Assembly: GCF_002885955.2 (NCBI RefSeq)
Contig: NZ_POQS01000001.1
Coordinates: 1,252,657 to 1,297,357 of the forward strand
Direction: 5' to 3'
DNA from: Achromobacter pulmonis
GTDB lineage: Bacteria > Pseudomonadota > Gammaproteobacteria > Burkholderiales > Burkholderiaceae_B
DNA length: 44,701 bases
The position numbers and the translations under genes are program-made. Positions 1-14,637 of the stretch are shown here, one piece after another (position 1 is the first letter of the stretch; every line of letters begins with the position of its first letter). The notes beneath the pieces were generated by a model that was not told the origin of the DNA, ran no database searches, and saw nothing but the letters and a program-made list of their open reading frames with translations.

Positions 1-18
1 TTCTTGCGCAGTGTTTCC

Positions 19-68
19 CGCGCTGCACCCATCCTACGGTTTCACCATCGTAGGATGGGTGCAGCGCG
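19..68. repeat. Perfect 20-bp inverted repeat (REP-like)
   Basis: The arms at 19-38 and 49-68 are exact reverse complements (right arm CGTAGGATGGGTGCAGCGCG), with a 10-nt loop at 39-48. Part of the right arm (GATGGGT, 54-60) can instead pair with ACCCATC at 108-114, around a T/A-rich centre, so two mutually exclusive hairpins are possible. The element lies downstream of the parC stop on the minus strand and could end or protect that transcript. It resembles the dispersed GTAGGATGGGT-type palindromes of proteobacterial genomes. No second full copy was seen in this window. Confidence 0.75.
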
Positions 69-140
69 AGAGCTCTTGGAAAAAAACTCGAATACCAAGC
101 GCGCGGAACCCATCGGGCGCCGAACGCCCCCCACTCAAAA

Positions 141-2465
<2,325 letters not shown>

Positions 2466-2500
2466 GATGGTTTCAGGTAGACAAATTCATCGAAACGGCG

Positions 2501-3099
2501 TCAGCGCGCCGGCGCGGACGGCATCAGTTGCGTGTCGGCCACGTGCGCGCGCAGCTGCGCGCGCACCGCCTCCAGCGTGGCGGCGTCCTGTCCGCGCTTG
2601 GGGATGATCACGCCTTGCAAGGTGCCGAGAATGACATAGAGATGGTCCGGGGTTTCCTCGACCCGCCGCACATCGGACCACGCCATGCGCCCGGAGGCGG
2701 CGGCGGTGGAATCCGAGACGCCGTCGGGGCCGAACTCCAGCCGGTGGCGGCCCAGGAACAGCTCGTCGGGCTGCCGCGCCAGCATGCGCCGGGTGTTCTT
2801 GCGCACCAGCGCCGGCAGCACGTATTCATAGGCCAGCGCCAGCACCGCGAGAATGCCCAGCCCCACCGCCAGCCCCTCGAAATACACGGGCAGGATGCGG
2901 GCCCAGTCGGGCCCCTTGCCGTCCCAGGTCTGCCAGACCAGATAGGCCAGCAGCGCCACGATCATCAGGATCGCGAAGCGCAGGTGCGAGCGGTAGCGGC
3001 GGCGGCGCAGCTCGGGCCGCTTGTACACGTAGACGGCGAAGTCGGCGTAGTCGTCGGCCGTCAGGTCGACGTCCATGCGGGCAGCTCCGGATGCGGCCA

Positions 3100-3100
<1 letters not shown>
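2501..3100 (-). CDS. YcxB-like membrane protein
   Basis: Encodes 199 residues with no known enzymatic role. The ATG at 3100 shares one base with the parE stop (TGATG), which implies translational coupling and decides the start; an upstream extension would run inside parE. The N-terminal region is soluble and acidic. Two membrane segments follow, roughly residues 42-58 and 72-97, then a cytoplasmic tail with a W-S-D-V core and IIPKR near the end, a pattern typical of the YcxB-like family (bacterial PH-type fold). Its place between the two topoisomerase IV genes suggests co-expression, but not necessarily a shared job. Function unknown. Confidence 0.8.
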
Positions 3101-5061
<1,961 letters not shown>

Positions 5062-5416
5062 GTTATCCCCAACATCTGTGGAAAAAAACCGACATTTTAC
5101 GGATAAGCCCAGGTTCTGCGCGGCTCCCGGTGGGATGCGCACGACCTGACCACCTCCGAATTCGGTAGGATGATGACAGTGGCAACCGGCGCATCGGGGC
5201 CCTCGGCCCGGATCGCGACAACTGCGCCGCAACATCCTACACAAATCCGGCAAACCCTGTTGTTATCTCCAGTGGTATGCCTGTTGTTATTGACAGTGGT
5301 ATGCTTTAGTCCATTGCCACAAACAAGAACAACCGCAAGGCGCATCTCTTCGGACCCTTTTTCCTTCCGGACCCTGTTTTACGCGCCCTTTGCTGCCGAA
5401 CCCGAGAATCACCATC
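5062..5416. other. parE-trxA divergent intergenic region
   Basis: This 355-bp stretch has no convincing gene; the short frames in it lack coding character. It holds the leaders of the divergent parE and trxA genes. Near parE are two DnaA-box-like 9-mers in opposite orientation (TTATCCCCA, 5063-5071; TGTGGAAAA, 5077-5085), each one mismatch from consensus. An 8-bp inverted repeat, GTAGGATG at 5165-5172 and CATCCTAC at 5233-5240, brackets a GC-rich segment with a small GGGCC/GGCCC hairpin. The tandem repeat at 5257-5304 is listed separately. The trxA leader after 5320 is A/C-rich and shows nothing else. Confidence 0.6.
5257..5304 (+). promoter_or_regulatory. Tandem 24-bp repeats with extended -10 motifs (trxA promoter region)
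   Basis: Two directly adjacent 24-bp units, 5257-5280 and 5281-5304, match at 21 of 24 positions. Both begin CTGTTGTTAT and end CAGTGGTATGC. Each contains a TGnTAT extended -10 element; the second reads TGGTATGCT (5297-5305). A TTGACA is present at 5290-5295, but no good -10 lies at the right distance from it. The arrangement suggests either duplicated promoters or a duplicated binding site about 110-160 nt upstream of trxA. The start point is not settled by sequence alone. Confidence 0.5.
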
Positions 5417-5743
5417 ATGAGCGACCAAATCAAGAACGTCAGTGACGCAAGCTTCGATGCCGATGTGTTGAAGTCCGGCCAGCCTGTGCTGGTGGATTAC
5501 TGGGCTGCCTGGTGCGGCCCCTGCAAGATGATCGCCCCCATCCTGGAAGAAGTCGCCACCGAATACGCCGGCCGCCTGACGGTCGCCAAGCTGAACGTGG
5601 ACGAAAACCAGGACACCGCCGCCAAGTACGGCATCCGTGGCATTCCCACTCTCATGCTCTTTAAGGACGGCCAGGCCGCCGCCACCAAGGTCGGCGCGCT
5701 GTCCAAGTCGCAACTCACCGCATTCCTGGACGGCGCGTTGTAA
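5417..5743 (+). CDS. trxA: Thioredoxin 1
   Basis: Encodes 108 residues, the full length of the classical cytoplasmic thioredoxin, which reduces protein disulfides using electrons from thioredoxin reductase. The redox site is WCGPC with C33 and C36, and the cis-proline is P77 in GIPTLMLF. The ATG at 5417 gives the usual N-terminus; the in-frame extension back to 5390 is not supported by a ribosome-binding site. It lies 117 nt upstream of rho in the same direction, and the pair is a common neighbourhood in beta-proteobacteria. A hairpin follows the stop (5764-5784). Confidence 0.97.
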   Translation: MSDQIKNVSDASFDADVLKSGQPVLVDYWAAWCGPCKMIAPILEEVATEYAGRLTVAKLNVDENQDTAAKYGIRGIPTLMLFKDGQAAATKVGALSKSQLTAFLDGAL

Positions 5744-5763
5744 ACTGCGTGCTGTGAACGAAG

Positions 5764-5784
5764 GCGCCGCCCCGGTGGCGGCGC
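5764..5784 (+). terminator. Hairpin after trxA without U-tract
   Basis: GCGCCGCC (5764-5771) and GGCGGCGC (5777-5784) form an 8-bp stem with a 5-nt loop. No T-run follows, so it is more likely a transcript-end protecting structure, or part of the rho leader, than a standard intrinsic terminator. Confidence 0.4.
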
Positions 5785-5860
5785 TCATTCAATACCGCGC
5801 GAGCCCGTCCGTGGCGCGCCGCCAGAACCCTTCTTTACTTTTCCCCCACCACTCACCGCG

Positions 5861-7120
5861 ATGCACCTCAACGAACTGAAGGCGCTGCATGTCTCGCAGC
5901 TGCTGGAAATGGCCGCCGGCCTGGAAATCGAGAACGCCAACCGCCTGCGCAAGCAGGAACTGATGTTCGCCATCATGAAACGGCGCGCCAAGCAGGGCGA
6001 GCAGATCTTCGGCGACGGCGTGCTGGAAGTCCTGCCCGACGGCTTCGGCTTCCTGCGCTCGCCCGAGACCTCGTACCTGGCCAGCACCGACGACATCTAC
6101 ATCTCGCCTTCGCAGATCCGCCGCTTCAACCTGCACACCGGCGACTCGATCGAAGGCGAAGTGCGCACGCCCAAGGACGGCGAGCGCTATTTCGCGCTGG
6201 TGAAGGTGGACAAGGTCAACGGCGTGGCGCCCGAGGCGATCAAGCATCGCATCATGTTCGAGAACCTGACGCCGCTGCACCCGAACCGCGTCATCCGCCT
6301 CGAACGCGACATCAAGAGCGAAGAAAACCTCACCGGCCGGATTCTCGACGTCTTCGCGCCCATCGGCATGGGCCAGCGCGGCCTGATCGTCGCCAGCCCC
6401 AAGTCCGGCAAGACGGTGATGATGCAGCACATCGCGCACGCCATCACCACCAACTACCCCGACGCGGTCATGATCGTCCTGCTGGTCGACGAACGCCCCG
6501 AGGAAGTGACCGAAATGCAGCGCACCGTGCGCGGCGAAGTGGTGGCCTCGACCTTCGACGAACCGGCCACGCGCCACGTGCAGGTCGCCGAAATGGTCAT
6601 CGAAAAGGCCAAGCGCCTGGTCGAAATGAAGAAGGACGTGGTGATCCTGCTGGACTCCATCACCCGCCTGGCGCGCGCCTACAACACCGTGGTGCCGGCC
6701 TCCGGCAAGGTGCTGACCGGCGGCGTCGACGCCAACGCGCTGCAACGTCCCAAGCGCTTCTTCGGCGCGGCCCGCAACCTCGAGGAAGGCGGTTCGCTGA
6801 CCATCCTGGGCACGGCGCTGATCGAAACCGGCAGCCGCATGGACGAAGTCATCTATGAAGAGTTCAAGGGCACCGGCAACTCCGAAGTCCACCTCGAGCG
6901 CCGCCTGGCCGAAAAGCGCGTCTACCCCTCGATCAACCTGAACAAGTCGGGCACCCGCCGCGAAGAACTGCTGATCGCGCCGGACCTGCTGCAGAAGGTC
7001 TGGGTGCTGCGCAAGTTCATCCACGACATGGACGAAGTCCAGTCCATGGAATTCATCCTGGACAAGATGCGCGCCACGAAGACGAACGCCGAATTCTTCG
7101 ACATGATGAAAAAGAAATAA
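5861..7120 (+). CDS. rho: Transcription termination factor Rho
   Basis: Encodes 419 residues, the normal length for this RNA-dependent hexameric ATPase that releases RNA from paused polymerase. The Rho N-terminal helical domain covers about 1-45 and the cold-shock-like RNA-binding fold about 50-120 (GFGFLRSPE at 61-69). The P-loop SPKSGKT is at 179-185, Walker [11 protein letters not shown] at 261-270, and the Q-loop GGVDANALQ follows at 287-295. All expected motifs are intact. The start MHLNELK matches the family. It follows trxA and converges on the YhdP-like gene. Confidence 0.97.
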   Translation: MHLNELKALHVSQLLEMAAGLEIENANRLRKQELMFAIMKRRAKQGEQIFGDGVLEVLPDGFGFLRSPETSYLASTDDIYISPSQIRRFNLHTGDSIEGEVRTPKDGERYFALVKVDKVNGVAPEAIKHRIMFENLTPLHPNRVIRLERDIKSEENLTGRILDVFAPIGMGQRGLIVASPKSGKTVMMQHIAHAITTNYPDAVMIVLLVDERPEEVTEMQRTVRGEVVASTFDEPATRHVQVAEMVIEKAKRLVEMKKDVVILLDSITRLARAYNTVVPASGKVLTGGVDANALQRPKRFFGAARNLEEGGSLTILGTALIETGSRMDEVIYEEFKGTGNSEVHLERRLAEKRVYPSINLNKSGTRREELLIAPDLLQKVWVLRKFIHDMDEVQSMEFILDKMRATKTNAEFFDMMKKK

Positions 7121-7197
7121 TCTCCCCCCCGAAGCGCTGCGCGCTTCCCCCCCAGGGGGGCGCCGCTACGGACCGGCGGAGCCGGATCCGTGCGGCC
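7121..7197. repeat. C-rich post-operon repeat module, copy 1
   Basis: It starts directly after the rho stop. Order of parts: C-run, small hairpin GAAGCGC-TGC-GCGCTTC (7131-7147), CCCCCC-A-GGGGGG, then a 21-bp stretch (7170-7190; CCGGCGGAGCCGGATCCG is its core) that recurs exactly at 29742-29762. The second copy at 29694-29770 has the same order of parts and also starts just after an operon's last stop. Together they look like members of a dispersed repeat family found at gene ends. Confidence 0.7.
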
Positions 7198-7223
7198 CGG
7201 GTCTTGAGACACCCGTTTCTTTT

Positions 7224-7252
7224 GGGGCCCCCGTTTCTTTGGGGGCCCCTTT
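7224..7252. terminator. Hairpin between convergent rho and yhdP-like gene
   Basis: GGGGCCCCC (7224-7232) and GGGGGCCCC (7241-7249) form a perfect 9-bp stem with an 8-nt loop, followed by TTT on the plus strand. CCCGTTTCTTT is directly repeated within it. It sits between the two converging stop codons and probably ends transcription from one or both sides. The T-run is short, so strength is uncertain. Confidence 0.6.
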
Positions 7253-7266
7253 CCATTGCGGCCGGC

Positions 7267-10200
7267 CTAGTTGCCGCCCAGGAATTCCTCCAGCAGGCCC
7301 GGCGTCTCGGGCTGCTTGCCAGGCTTGGCCGGCTTGTCCGCCAGCGGCTTGGCGGACGTTTCGATCGGCTCGATCTTGGGGTCGTCCCAGTCGCCGGTGA
7401 CGGCGTATTCCATGGTCATGGCGCGCGCCAGCGGCTGCTTGAGCAGCCATTGCGTGACGAAGGCCCCCAGGCCGATCAGCGGGTTGACCGCCAGCGCCGT
7501 CACCATGGCCGCGCCGCTGGCGTCCAGGTTGGGGATCACCACCGCCTTCAGGTCCCAGCGTTCGCGGATGATGTTGACGCCGCCGGCCAGCACGATGGCG
7601 GCGACCGGCCCGTTGATCTTGTAGCCTTCGGTGGACGCAACGCCCTCGGCCACTTTGACCCGGCCGCGGATGGTGTCGAAGGGAAAGCCGTCGCGCAGCA
7701 GGTTGGTCGGGTTCACGTCCAGCCGCGCCAGCCGCTGCAGCGATTGCAGCGACAGCAGCTCCAGCAGCCGCGCGGTGCGCGAATTGACGTGCATGAAGCG
7801 GCCCTTGTCCAGGCTGACGTCGACCTCGCCGGTCAGGTTTTCGATCTTGTGGGTCCAGGGCAGGTCGCGCCAGGTGGCCTGGCCCTTCATGGTGCCCTGC
7901 CCGCCCGACACCACTTTCTCGAAGCCGATGCTGTCGAGGAACTTGCCCACATCCTCGTACTTCACCGAAGCGTCCACCGTCAGCCCGCGGTCCGCGCCCT
8001 GCAGCCGCCAGTTGCCGGTGGCGTTCAGCGAGGCCGCCGGATTGGTGATGGAGAGCTTGTCCAGCCGCCATTGGCGGCCGCGCTCCAGATTGGCGCCCTG
8101 GACCTGCAGCGCGCCCAGATTCTTGCCGTACAGCCGGAATTCCTGCGCCTGCAGGTCGATCGCCGGGATGTCCGACAGGTCGCTGCCCGAGGACAGGGCC
8201 TCGTCGGCGTCGTTGTCATCGCCTTCGCCGCCCAGCGCCAGGTGCTTCAGGCGCGCCGTGATCTGCCCGGCGATGGCGCCCGAGGCCTCGCGCCACTCCA
8301 GCGTGCCGGCGGCCTGGCGCGATTGCAGGTCCACGCGCCACTGCGCCGGGCCGGGGCGGGTCGCATACAGCGTCAGGTCGTTGAGGGTAAAACCGCCGGT
8401 GCGCAGCTTGCCGGCGGCCAGGCTGATGCGCTCGGGCTGCGGCAGCATCGGGCGCGAGGCGGCGCGGTTCTTGCCTGCGCTCTTGCCGGCGGCCGGGCTG
8501 AACCCGTCGGCCACGTCTTCCCAGGCGTCCATGTCCAGTTCCGGCAGCGCCGCGTTCAGGCTCAGTCCCCGCTCCGGCAGGCTGGCCGGGCGGCCGATGC
8601 CCAGCGCGCCGCGCGTGAAATAGGAACGCTCGCCCTCGGACGGCGCGCGCTCGAACAGCGCGTTGACGCCGTCGCCCAGGCTGGCCGTCAGCCAGCGCCG
8701 GTTCGAGGCGCCGCGGTCCTGCGCGGGCGACCACTCTACCTTCAGCGTCTGCGCGCTCTGGGCAGGCTTGCCCACCGGCGCGGGCATGTCGATCGCCATG
8801 CCGACCAGGTCGGACTCCACGGAAATATCCACCGCCCCGCCGCGCTGATAGCCCACCTTGCCCTTGTAGGCCGCCTTGCCCGAAAAGCGCGACATGGACG
8901 GCGTGTTGCTCAGCTGGGTCAGCGCCGAGCCGGCCAGCGTGCCTTCGAACCGCAGCGCGTCCGACCCCTTGGCCAGGCGGCCGGAAATCCGCGCCGGACC
9001 GCCCAGGAACTGAGCCCGCACTTCCTTGGTCTCCACGCCTTTTTCCGAGAACGCCAGCTCGCCGCGCATCTGGCTGAGCAGCGGCATTTCCGGCATGAAG
9101 GTGAAGCTGTTGTCGGCGAACTGGATGCGCCCCTGCACCTGCGTGTCGTCGGTATTGAGCAGCGGCACCTTGAGCTTGAGGCCCACGCGCCAGTCGCCGC
9201 TGCCGCGCGCCTCTTCCAGCGCGCCGTCCAGCAGTTCGCCCAGCGGCGAATTCGCCGCCAGCGCCAGATAGGCCGGCACCGAGCCGGAGGTCTCGCCGTC
9301 CAGCAGCAGTTCGGAGTTCTCCTCCATGTTGGGAATGGTAGCGGAGACCGCGCCCAGCGCCACGGTCTGGCCTGGCCCCACGTGGGCCAGCGCACCGCCG
9401 GCGCTGTCCAGCGTCAGGCTGACCTTGTCGATGCGGAAGTTGCCCGCCAGGTTCTCCAGCACCGGCCATCCCTTGCGGTGGCCGCGCGCCGGCGCGTAGT
9501 CGACCTTGGCGCCGGTGTAGGCGCCGGCAATGACGAATTCGCCCTGGGCCCCGGGGCTGCCGTAGGGAAAATCGTCCAGGTCGCCCTTGAGCGTGATGGA
9601 GGCCGACTGCATCTCGCCGGCCGGCAGGCCGGTGGCCAGCCATTCGCGCGCGTCCGCGTTGACCTCCAGCGGCAGGTAGCGGTGGATGGCCGGCATGGAG
9701 CCGCGCACCATGGTGCCGCGCAGGTCCACGCTGCCTGCCGCCGTCTTGCCCTCGGGCTGCCACTGTCCCTGGAAACGCGCGTCGATGTCGTCATTGGCCA
9801 GCCGCAGCTGCGCGATGTCGACGAACCAGTGCTCGGCGTCCGGCCCCTTGGTGCTGGCCTGGAGCGCGACGTCGCGCGCTTTCAGCGTGGGCTCGGCGAA
9901 CACGCCGGGCAGGGTCACGGCCAGCTGCTCGGCGCGGCCGTCGACCGACACGGCGGCCGCGCCCGGGCTGCGCGCCAGCGGCACGCCCTCGATCTGTACG
10001 AAGTCGCCCGGCAGGCCCTGCACGCGCGCCTGCGCGTAGTGCGCCGCGAACCCGGGGCCGTCGGCCGCGGCCGACCAGCGCAGGCCGCGCACCGCCGCGT
10101 CCGCGGTCAGCGCGGTGAACTTGCCTTTTTCCAGCTGCAGCCAGGCGCGCGCGCTGATGCGCCCCGCGATCTCCGGCGGTTCGATCCAGGGCGCCCAGGC

Positions 10201-11058
10201 CAGCGGCTCGGCGTCGTCCACCTGGGCATAGAGCTGCCCGCTCCAGCCGGCGGCATTGGCGCCGCCCAGCGCCAGCAGGCTGCGGTTGAACTCGCCGCGC
10301 AGTTCGATCTTGCGCACCAGCGCGTCGCCGGCCGCGGCCCGCAGCACGAAGCGGTGCGACAGGCTGCCGTTGCGCGCCAGGAAGTCCACGCCTTCGAGCG
10401 TCAGTTCGGGCGCCTGGCGCAGCCCGTCGATCCAGCGCACCGTGGCCCCGCGCACGCGCAGTTCGCGCTGCGCGGCCAGCCAGCGCAGCGCGGGATGATC
10501 CAGGTCCGAACGGTGATCGCTGGTGTTGAGGTCGATGTCCTGGCCGGCCACCCATAGATGATTGTCCGCGTCGCGGCGCAGCGTGATTTCGGGCCGCTCG
10601 ACCTGCAGGCTCACCAGCTTGGGCGACAAGGCCAGAATGCTGCGCCAGCCCAGCACGGCGGAGACGGACGGCAGGGCCAGCACGGGGTCCGGCTCGTCGT
10701 CGTAGACCTGCACGGCCTTCAGGTCCAGCCGCGGATTGAGCCCCTGCCAGTCCGCTTCGATGGCGCCGATCTCCACGCGCGAGCCCAGCGCCCGGCTGGC
10801 GTAGGCCTCGATCTGCGGACGCCATTGGTCTATCCTGGGAAGCACCCAGTAGCGCACGCCCAGCGCGCCCAGCGCGGCGACGCCATAGACGGCCAGCGTC
10901 ACCCAGAACAGGGCGCACAGCAGTTTCTTGGCCGCCGCGCCGCCCCACCAGGACGCGCGGCCGGCGGCAGGCCCCGATTGCGGGTCCGGCGTGGGGGAAT
11001 TTTTCGAAGCTGACACGGATCGGTGGGCAGGATAATGGTCTTGCGGTATCGTCCCCAC
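7267..11058 (-). CDS. YhdP-family AsmA-like envelope protein
   Basis: Encodes about 1263 residues, close to the length of E. coli YhdP. This family spans the periplasm as a beta-groove tube and is implicated in phospholipid transport to the outer membrane. One membrane segment lies near residues 46-70, followed by a long beta-rich periplasmic part with DUF3971/AsmA-like character and a conserved C-terminal block ending near [12 protein letters not shown]. The GTG at 11058 is chosen because AGG lies 5 nt upstream of it; a GTG at 11016 without a ribosome-binding site is the alternative, and no ATG occurs between. It diverges from glnE with only about 40 nt between the starts, so their promoters must overlap one another or the genes. 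Confidence 0.88.
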   Translation of the reverse strand: MGTIPQDHYPAHRSVSASKNSPTPDPQSGPAAGRASWWGGAAAKKLLCALFWVTLAVYGVAALGALGVRYWVLPRIDQWRPQIEAYASRALGSRVEIGAIEADWQGLNPRLDLKAVQVYDDEPDPVLALPSVSAVLGWRSILALSPKLVSLQVERPEITLRRDADNHLWVAGQDIDLNTSDHRSDLDHPALRWLAAQRELRVRGATVRWIDGLRQAPELTLEGVDFLARNGSLSHRFVLRAAAGDALVRKIELRGEFNRSLLALGGANAAGWSGQLYAQVDDAEPLAWAPWIEPPEIAGRISARAWLQLEKGKFTALTADAAVRGLRWSAAADGPGFAAHYAQARVQGLPGDFVQIEGVPLARSPGAAAVSVDGRAEQLAVTLPGVFAEPTLKARDVALQASTKGPDAEHWFVDIAQLRLANDDIDARFQGQWQPEGKTAAGSVDLRGTMVRGSMPAIHRYLPLEVNADAREWLATGLPAGEMQSASITLKGDLDDFPYGSPGAQGEFVIAGAYTGAKVDYAPARGHRKGWPVLENLAGNFRIDKVSLTLDSAGGALAHVGPGQTVALGAVSATIPNMEENSELLLDGETSGSVPAYLALAANSPLGELLDGALEEARGSGDWRVGLKLKVPLLNTDDTQVQGRIQFADNSFTFMPEMPLLSQMRGELAFSEKGVETKEVRAQFLGGPARISGRLAKGSDALRFEGTLAGSALTQLSNTPSMSRFSGKAAYKGKVGYQRGGAVDISVESDLVGMAIDMPAPVGKPAQSAQTLKVEWSPAQDRGASNRRWLTASLGDGVNALFERAPSEGERSYFTRGALGIGRPASLPERGLSLNAALPELDMDAWEDVADGFSPAAGKSAGKNRAASRPMLPQPERISLAAGKLRTGGFTLNDLTLYATRPGPAQWRVDLQSRQAAGTLEWREASGAIAGQITARLKHLALGGEGDDNDADEALSSGSDLSDIPAIDLQAQEFRLYGKNLGALQVQGANLERGRQWRLDKLSITNPAASLNATGNWRLQGADRGLTVDASVKYEDVGKFLDSIGFEKVVSGGQGTMKGQATWRDLPWTHKIENLTGEVDVSLDKGRFMHVNSRTARLLELLSLQSLQRLARLDVNPTNLLRDGFPFDTIRGRVKVAEGVASTEGYKINGPVAAIVLAGGVNIIRERWDLKAVVIPNLDASGAAMVTALAVNPLIGLGAFVTQWLLKQPLARAMTMEYAVTGDWDDPKIEPIETSAKPLADKPAKPGKQPETPGLLEEFLGGN

Positions 11059-11097
11059 TTATACCTGAAACGCGCCCATTTCGCCGCCAATTTCGCC

Positions 11098-13878
11098 ATG
11101 TCCACGCCCGTTTTGCTCGACCCCGCCCTCGCCTGGTCCGGCCACCTGCGCCGCCGCCTCGATGCCCATCCCGACCTGGCCGCCTGGCTTGCCGAGGCCG
11201 TGCAGCAGCCGCTCACGCCCGCCCGCATCAAAGCATGGCAAACCGAACTGGCCGGCCCGGACGCGCCGGACACGCTGCCGGTGGAATCCTGCCGCATGGT
11301 GCTGCGCAAGCTGCGCGAACGCGTCTTCAACGTGCTGATCGTGCGCGACCTGGCCGGGCAGGCGCCGCTCGAAGAGGTGGTGGGCGCCATGACCGCCCTG
11401 GCCGACCTGGCGGTGGCCGCCGCCTACCGCAGCGTGGCGGCCGAACTCGCGGCCGTGCATGGCGTGCCGCGCGACCCGGCCACCGGCAAGCCGCAGGAAA
11501 TGCTGATCATGGGCATGGGCAAGCTCGGCGGCTGCGAACTGAACGTGTCCTCCGACATCGACCTCATCATGCTGTATGGCGAAGAAGGCGAAACCGACGG
11601 GCCGCGCCGCATCAGCCACCACGAGTTCTACGGCCGCCTGACGCGGCGCATGATGCCGGTGCTGTCCGAGGTCGACGCCAACGGGCAGGTGTTCCGCACC
11701 GACCTGCGGCTGCGTCCCGACGGCGACTCCGGCCCGCTGGCCTGGAGCCTGGACGCGCTAGAGCACTACCTGATCGGCCAGGGCCGCGAATGGGAGCGCT
11801 ATGCCTGGCTCAAGGCGCGGCTGATTCCGGCCCAGGCCTTCGACGGCAGCGACAGCGCCGCGCAGGCGCGCCAGCTCGAAAGCCTGCGCGTGCCCTTCGT
11901 GTACCGCAAGTATTTCGATTTCGACGCCCTCGCCGCCCTGCGCGCGCTGCGCGAGCGCATCCGCCAGGACTGGCAGCGCCGCGCCCACGCGCGCAGCGGC
12001 ATCGACAGCGCCAACAACATCAAGCTGGGCGACGGCGGCATCCGCGAGATCGAATTCGTGGTGCAGGTGGCCCAGCTGATCCGCGGCGGCCGCATGCCGG
12101 CGCTGCAAAAGCGCGGCCTGCTCGAAGCGCTAGAGGCCGAACGCGCGGCCGGCCTGATGCCCGAGGACGACGTCCGGCGCCTGGAGCAGGCCTACCGCTA
12201 TCTGCGGCGCACCGAGCACGCCCTGCAATACCGCGAAGACGCGCAGACCCACCTGCTGCCCGGCGATCCCGCCCAGCGCGCCGAGCTGGCCGCCGCCCTG
12301 GGCATGAGCCCGCAGGACTTCGAAACCACGCTGGCGGCGCACCGCGAGTTCGTCTCGCAGACCTTCCGCAACGTGTTCCGCATCATGGGCATGGGCGAGA
12401 CCGAGGAGCCGGCGCCCGCGCCCGGCGCCGCCGAACCCGCCGGCTGCCTGGAAACGCCGGACGGCAATTGCGAGCTGGGCGAACAGATCCGCCAGGCCTT
12501 CGGCGATTCCGCGCAGGACCTGCTGCGCCGCACCGAGACCCTGCTCAACAGCCACCGCATCCGCAGCCTGCCCGAGAGCAGCCGCAAGCGCATGGACATC
12601 CTGCTGCCCTCGGCGCTGCGCGCCGCGCTGCAGACGCCTGCGCCGCTGGAGGCCACGGTGCGCCTGTTCGACCTGATCGAAAAAATCGCGCAGCGCAGCG
12701 CCTACCTGGCCCTGCTGGCCGAGTATCCCGACACCCTGGCCCGCGTGGCCCGCATGGTCGCCGCCAGCCCCTGGGCCGCCCAGTACCTGACCCAGCATCC
12801 GCTGCTGCTCGACAGCCTGATCGACTGGCGCACGCTGTTCGAGCCGCTGGACTTCGCCCAGATCGCGCGCCAGCTCGGCGCGGACCTGGACGCCTGCCGC
12901 CTGCCCGACGGCGAGCCCGATATCGAACGCCAGATGAACCTCATGCGCGACGTGCAGCGCCAGGCCAGCTTCCAGCTGCTGGCGCAGGACCTGGAGGGCG
13001 AGCTCACCGTGGAAAAGCTGGCCGACCAGCTGTCCGCGCTGGCCGACGTGCTGCTCAACGAAACCATCCGCCGCGCCTGGCCGCTGGTGAACCGGGTGCC
13101 GGGCGCCGAACCGCGCTTCGCCGTCATCGCCTACGGCAAGCTGGGCGGCAAGGAGCTGGGCTACGCCTCCGACCTGGACCTGGTGTTCCTGTTCGACGAC
13201 ACGCGCGAGGACGCCGCCGAGGTCTACGCCAAGCTGGGCCGGCGCATGACCTCCTGGCTCTCGACCATGACGTCCTCGGGCCGGCTGTACGAGGTCGACC
13301 TGCGCCTGCGCCCGGACGGCGACGCCGGCCTGCTGGCCGTGTCGGTCGAGGCCTTCGAGCAGTACCAGCACAAGCACGCCTGGGCCTGGGAGCACCAGGC
13401 GCTGACGCGCGCGCGGCATGCCGCCGGCGACGCCGGCATCGGCGAGCGCTTCGAACGCATCCGCGAGGACATCCTGGTGATGCCGCGCGACGCCGCGGCG
13501 CTACGCGACGAAGTGCTGGCGATGCGCGAGAAGATCAACGCCGGCCATCCCAACACCGGCCCGCTGTTCGACCTCAAGCATGACCGCGGCGGCATGGTCG
13601 ACGTGGAATTCGTCACCCAGTACCTGGTGCTGTGCCACTCAGGCACGCATCCGCAGCTGGTGCGCAACCTGGGCAATATCGCGCTGCTGCGCCTGGCCGG
13701 CGAGGCCGGCCTGATCGAGCCGGCGCTGGCCGCCCGCGCCGGCGACGCCTATCGCACCCTGCGCCGCGTCCAGCATCAGCTGCGGCTGCAGGGCGTGGAA
13801 AAGGCCCGCGTGCCGCCCGAGCAGCTGCAGGAAGAACGCGCCGCCGTGCGCGAACTGTGGGCGGCCGTGCTCGGATGA
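11098..13878 (+). CDS. glnE: Bifunctional glutamine synthetase adenylyltransferase/adenylyl-removing enzyme
   Basis: Encodes 926 residues with two nucleotidyltransferase domains that attach AMP to, and remove it from, glutamine synthetase in response to nitrogen status through PII. The N-terminal adenylyl-removing domain has [18 protein letters not shown] near residue 138. The C-terminal adenylyl-transferring domain has [18 protein letters not shown] near 677. The helical linker between them is complete. The ATG at 11098 gives the usual MSTP-type start; the upstream frame overlaps the divergent gene's 5' end. The length is near the E. coli protein (946) and no key motif is missing. Confidence 0.95.
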   Translation: MSTPVLLDPALAWSGHLRRRLDAHPDLAAWLAEAVQQPLTPARIKAWQTELAGPDAPDTLPVESCRMVLRKLRERVFNVLIVRDLAGQAPLEEVVGAMTALADLAVAAAYRSVAAELAAVHGVPRDPATGKPQEMLIMGMGKLGGCELNVSSDIDLIMLYGEEGETDGPRRISHHEFYGRLTRRMMPVLSEVDANGQVFRTDLRLRPDGDSGPLAWSLDALEHYLIGQGREWERYAWLKARLIPAQAFDGSDSAAQARQLESLRVPFVYRKYFDFDALAALRALRERIRQDWQRRAHARSGIDSANNIKLGDGGIREIEFVVQVAQLIRGGRMPALQKRGLLEALEAERAAGLMPEDDVRRLEQAYRYLRRTEHALQYREDAQTHLLPGDPAQRAELAAALGMSPQDFETTLAAHREFVSQTFRNVFRIMGMGETEEPAPAPGAAEPAGCLETPDGNCELGEQIRQAFGDSAQDLLRRTETLLNSHRIRSLPESSRKRMDILLPSALRAALQTPAPLEATVRLFDLIEKIAQRSAYLALLAEYPDTLARVARMVAASPWAAQYLTQHPLLLDSLIDWRTLFEPLDFAQIARQLGADLDACRLPDGEPDIERQMNLMRDVQRQASFQLLAQDLEGELTVEKLADQLSALADVLLNETIRRAWPLVNRVPGAEPRFAVIAYGKLGGKELGYASDLDLVFLFDDTREDAAEVYAKLGRRMTSWLSTMTSSGRLYEVDLRLRPDGDAGLLAVSVEAFEQYQHKHAWAWEHQALTRARHAAGDAGIGERFERIREDILVMPRDAAALRDEVLAMREKINAGHPNTGPLFDLKHDRGGMVDVEFVTQYLVLCHSGTHPQLVRNLGNIALLRLAGEAGLIEPALAARAGDAYRTLRRVQHQLRLQGVEKARVPPEQLQEERAAVRELWAAVLG

Positions 13879-13950
13879 ACCCGTGCGGGCGCGGCTGGCG
13901 GCAACTCGTCGTAAAATAAGGACTTTTCCGCATTTTTCCGTTTGCCAGCC

Positions 13951-14625
13951 ATGTCCGACCTCGTGCGCCCCAAACTCGATCTGCCCGCCGGCCGCCGCAA
14001 GGTGCTGCTGCACTCGTGCTGCGCGCCCTGCTCCGGCGAAGTCATGGAGGCCATGACCGCCTCGGGCATCGATTACGCGATCTACTTCTACAACCCGAAC
14101 ATCCATCCGGTCAAAGAGTACGAAATCCGCAAGCAGGAGAACATCCGCTTCGCCGAACAGCACGGCATCGAATTCATCGACGCCGACTACGACATGGACA
14201 ACTGGTTCGAACGGGTCAAGGGCCTGGAAGACGCGCCCGAGCGCGGCGAACGCTGCACGGTCTGTTTCGACATGCGCTTCGAGCGCACCGCGCTGTACGC
14301 GCACGAGCACGGTTTCGACACCATCACCAGCTCGCTGGGCATCTCGCGCTGGAAGGACATGAACCAGATCAACGGCTGCGGCGAACGCGCCGCGGCCCGC
14401 TACGACGACCTGATCTACTGGACCTACAACTGGCGCAAGGGCGGCGGCTCGTCGCGCATGATCGAAATCAGCAAGCGCGAGAACTTCTACCAGCAGGAAT
14501 ACTGCGGCTGCGTCTATTCGCTGCGCGACACCAACCGCCACCGCCGCTCGCAAGGCCGCGACCGCATCCACATCGGCGTGAAGTTCTACGGCAAGGAAGA
14601 GCTGATCAACGAAGAGTCGCTCTGA
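13951..14625 (+). CDS. queH: Epoxyqueuosine reductase QueH
   Basis: Encodes 224 residues of the DUF208/QueH family, which performs the last step of queuosine synthesis in tRNA by reducing epoxyqueuosine. It replaces QueG in many bacteria. The cysteines expected for the iron-sulfur and redox sites are present: HSCCAPC (C23, C24, C27), RCTVC (C102, C105), NGCG (C143) and YCGC (C185, C187). The ATG at 13951 (MSDLVRPKL) is preferred over a TTG nine bases upstream. It stands alone, 72 nt after glnE, with TAAAAT at 13912-13917 as a possible but unsupported -10 box. It converges on the AraC gene. Confidence 0.92.
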   Translation: MSDLVRPKLDLPAGRRKVLLHSCCAPCSGEVMEAMTASGIDYAIYFYNPNIHPVKEYEIRKQENIRFAEQHGIEFIDADYDMDNWFERVKGLEDAPERGERCTVCFDMRFERTALYAHEHGFDTITSSLGISRWKDMNQINGCGERAAARYDDLIYWTYNWRKGGGSSRMIEISKRENFYQQEYCGCVYSLRDTNRHRRSQGRDRIHIGVKFYGKEELINEESL

Positions 14626-14637
14626 GCGGCCGCGGCG

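Noticed and set aside
7204..10557. 1117-codon plus-strand frame opposite the YhdP-like gene
   Set aside because: GC-driven shadow; the minus-strand protein has a membrane segment and family length.
11235..13583. Long second frame inside glnE
   Set aside because: Arginine/proline-rich translation without motifs, fully inside glnE.
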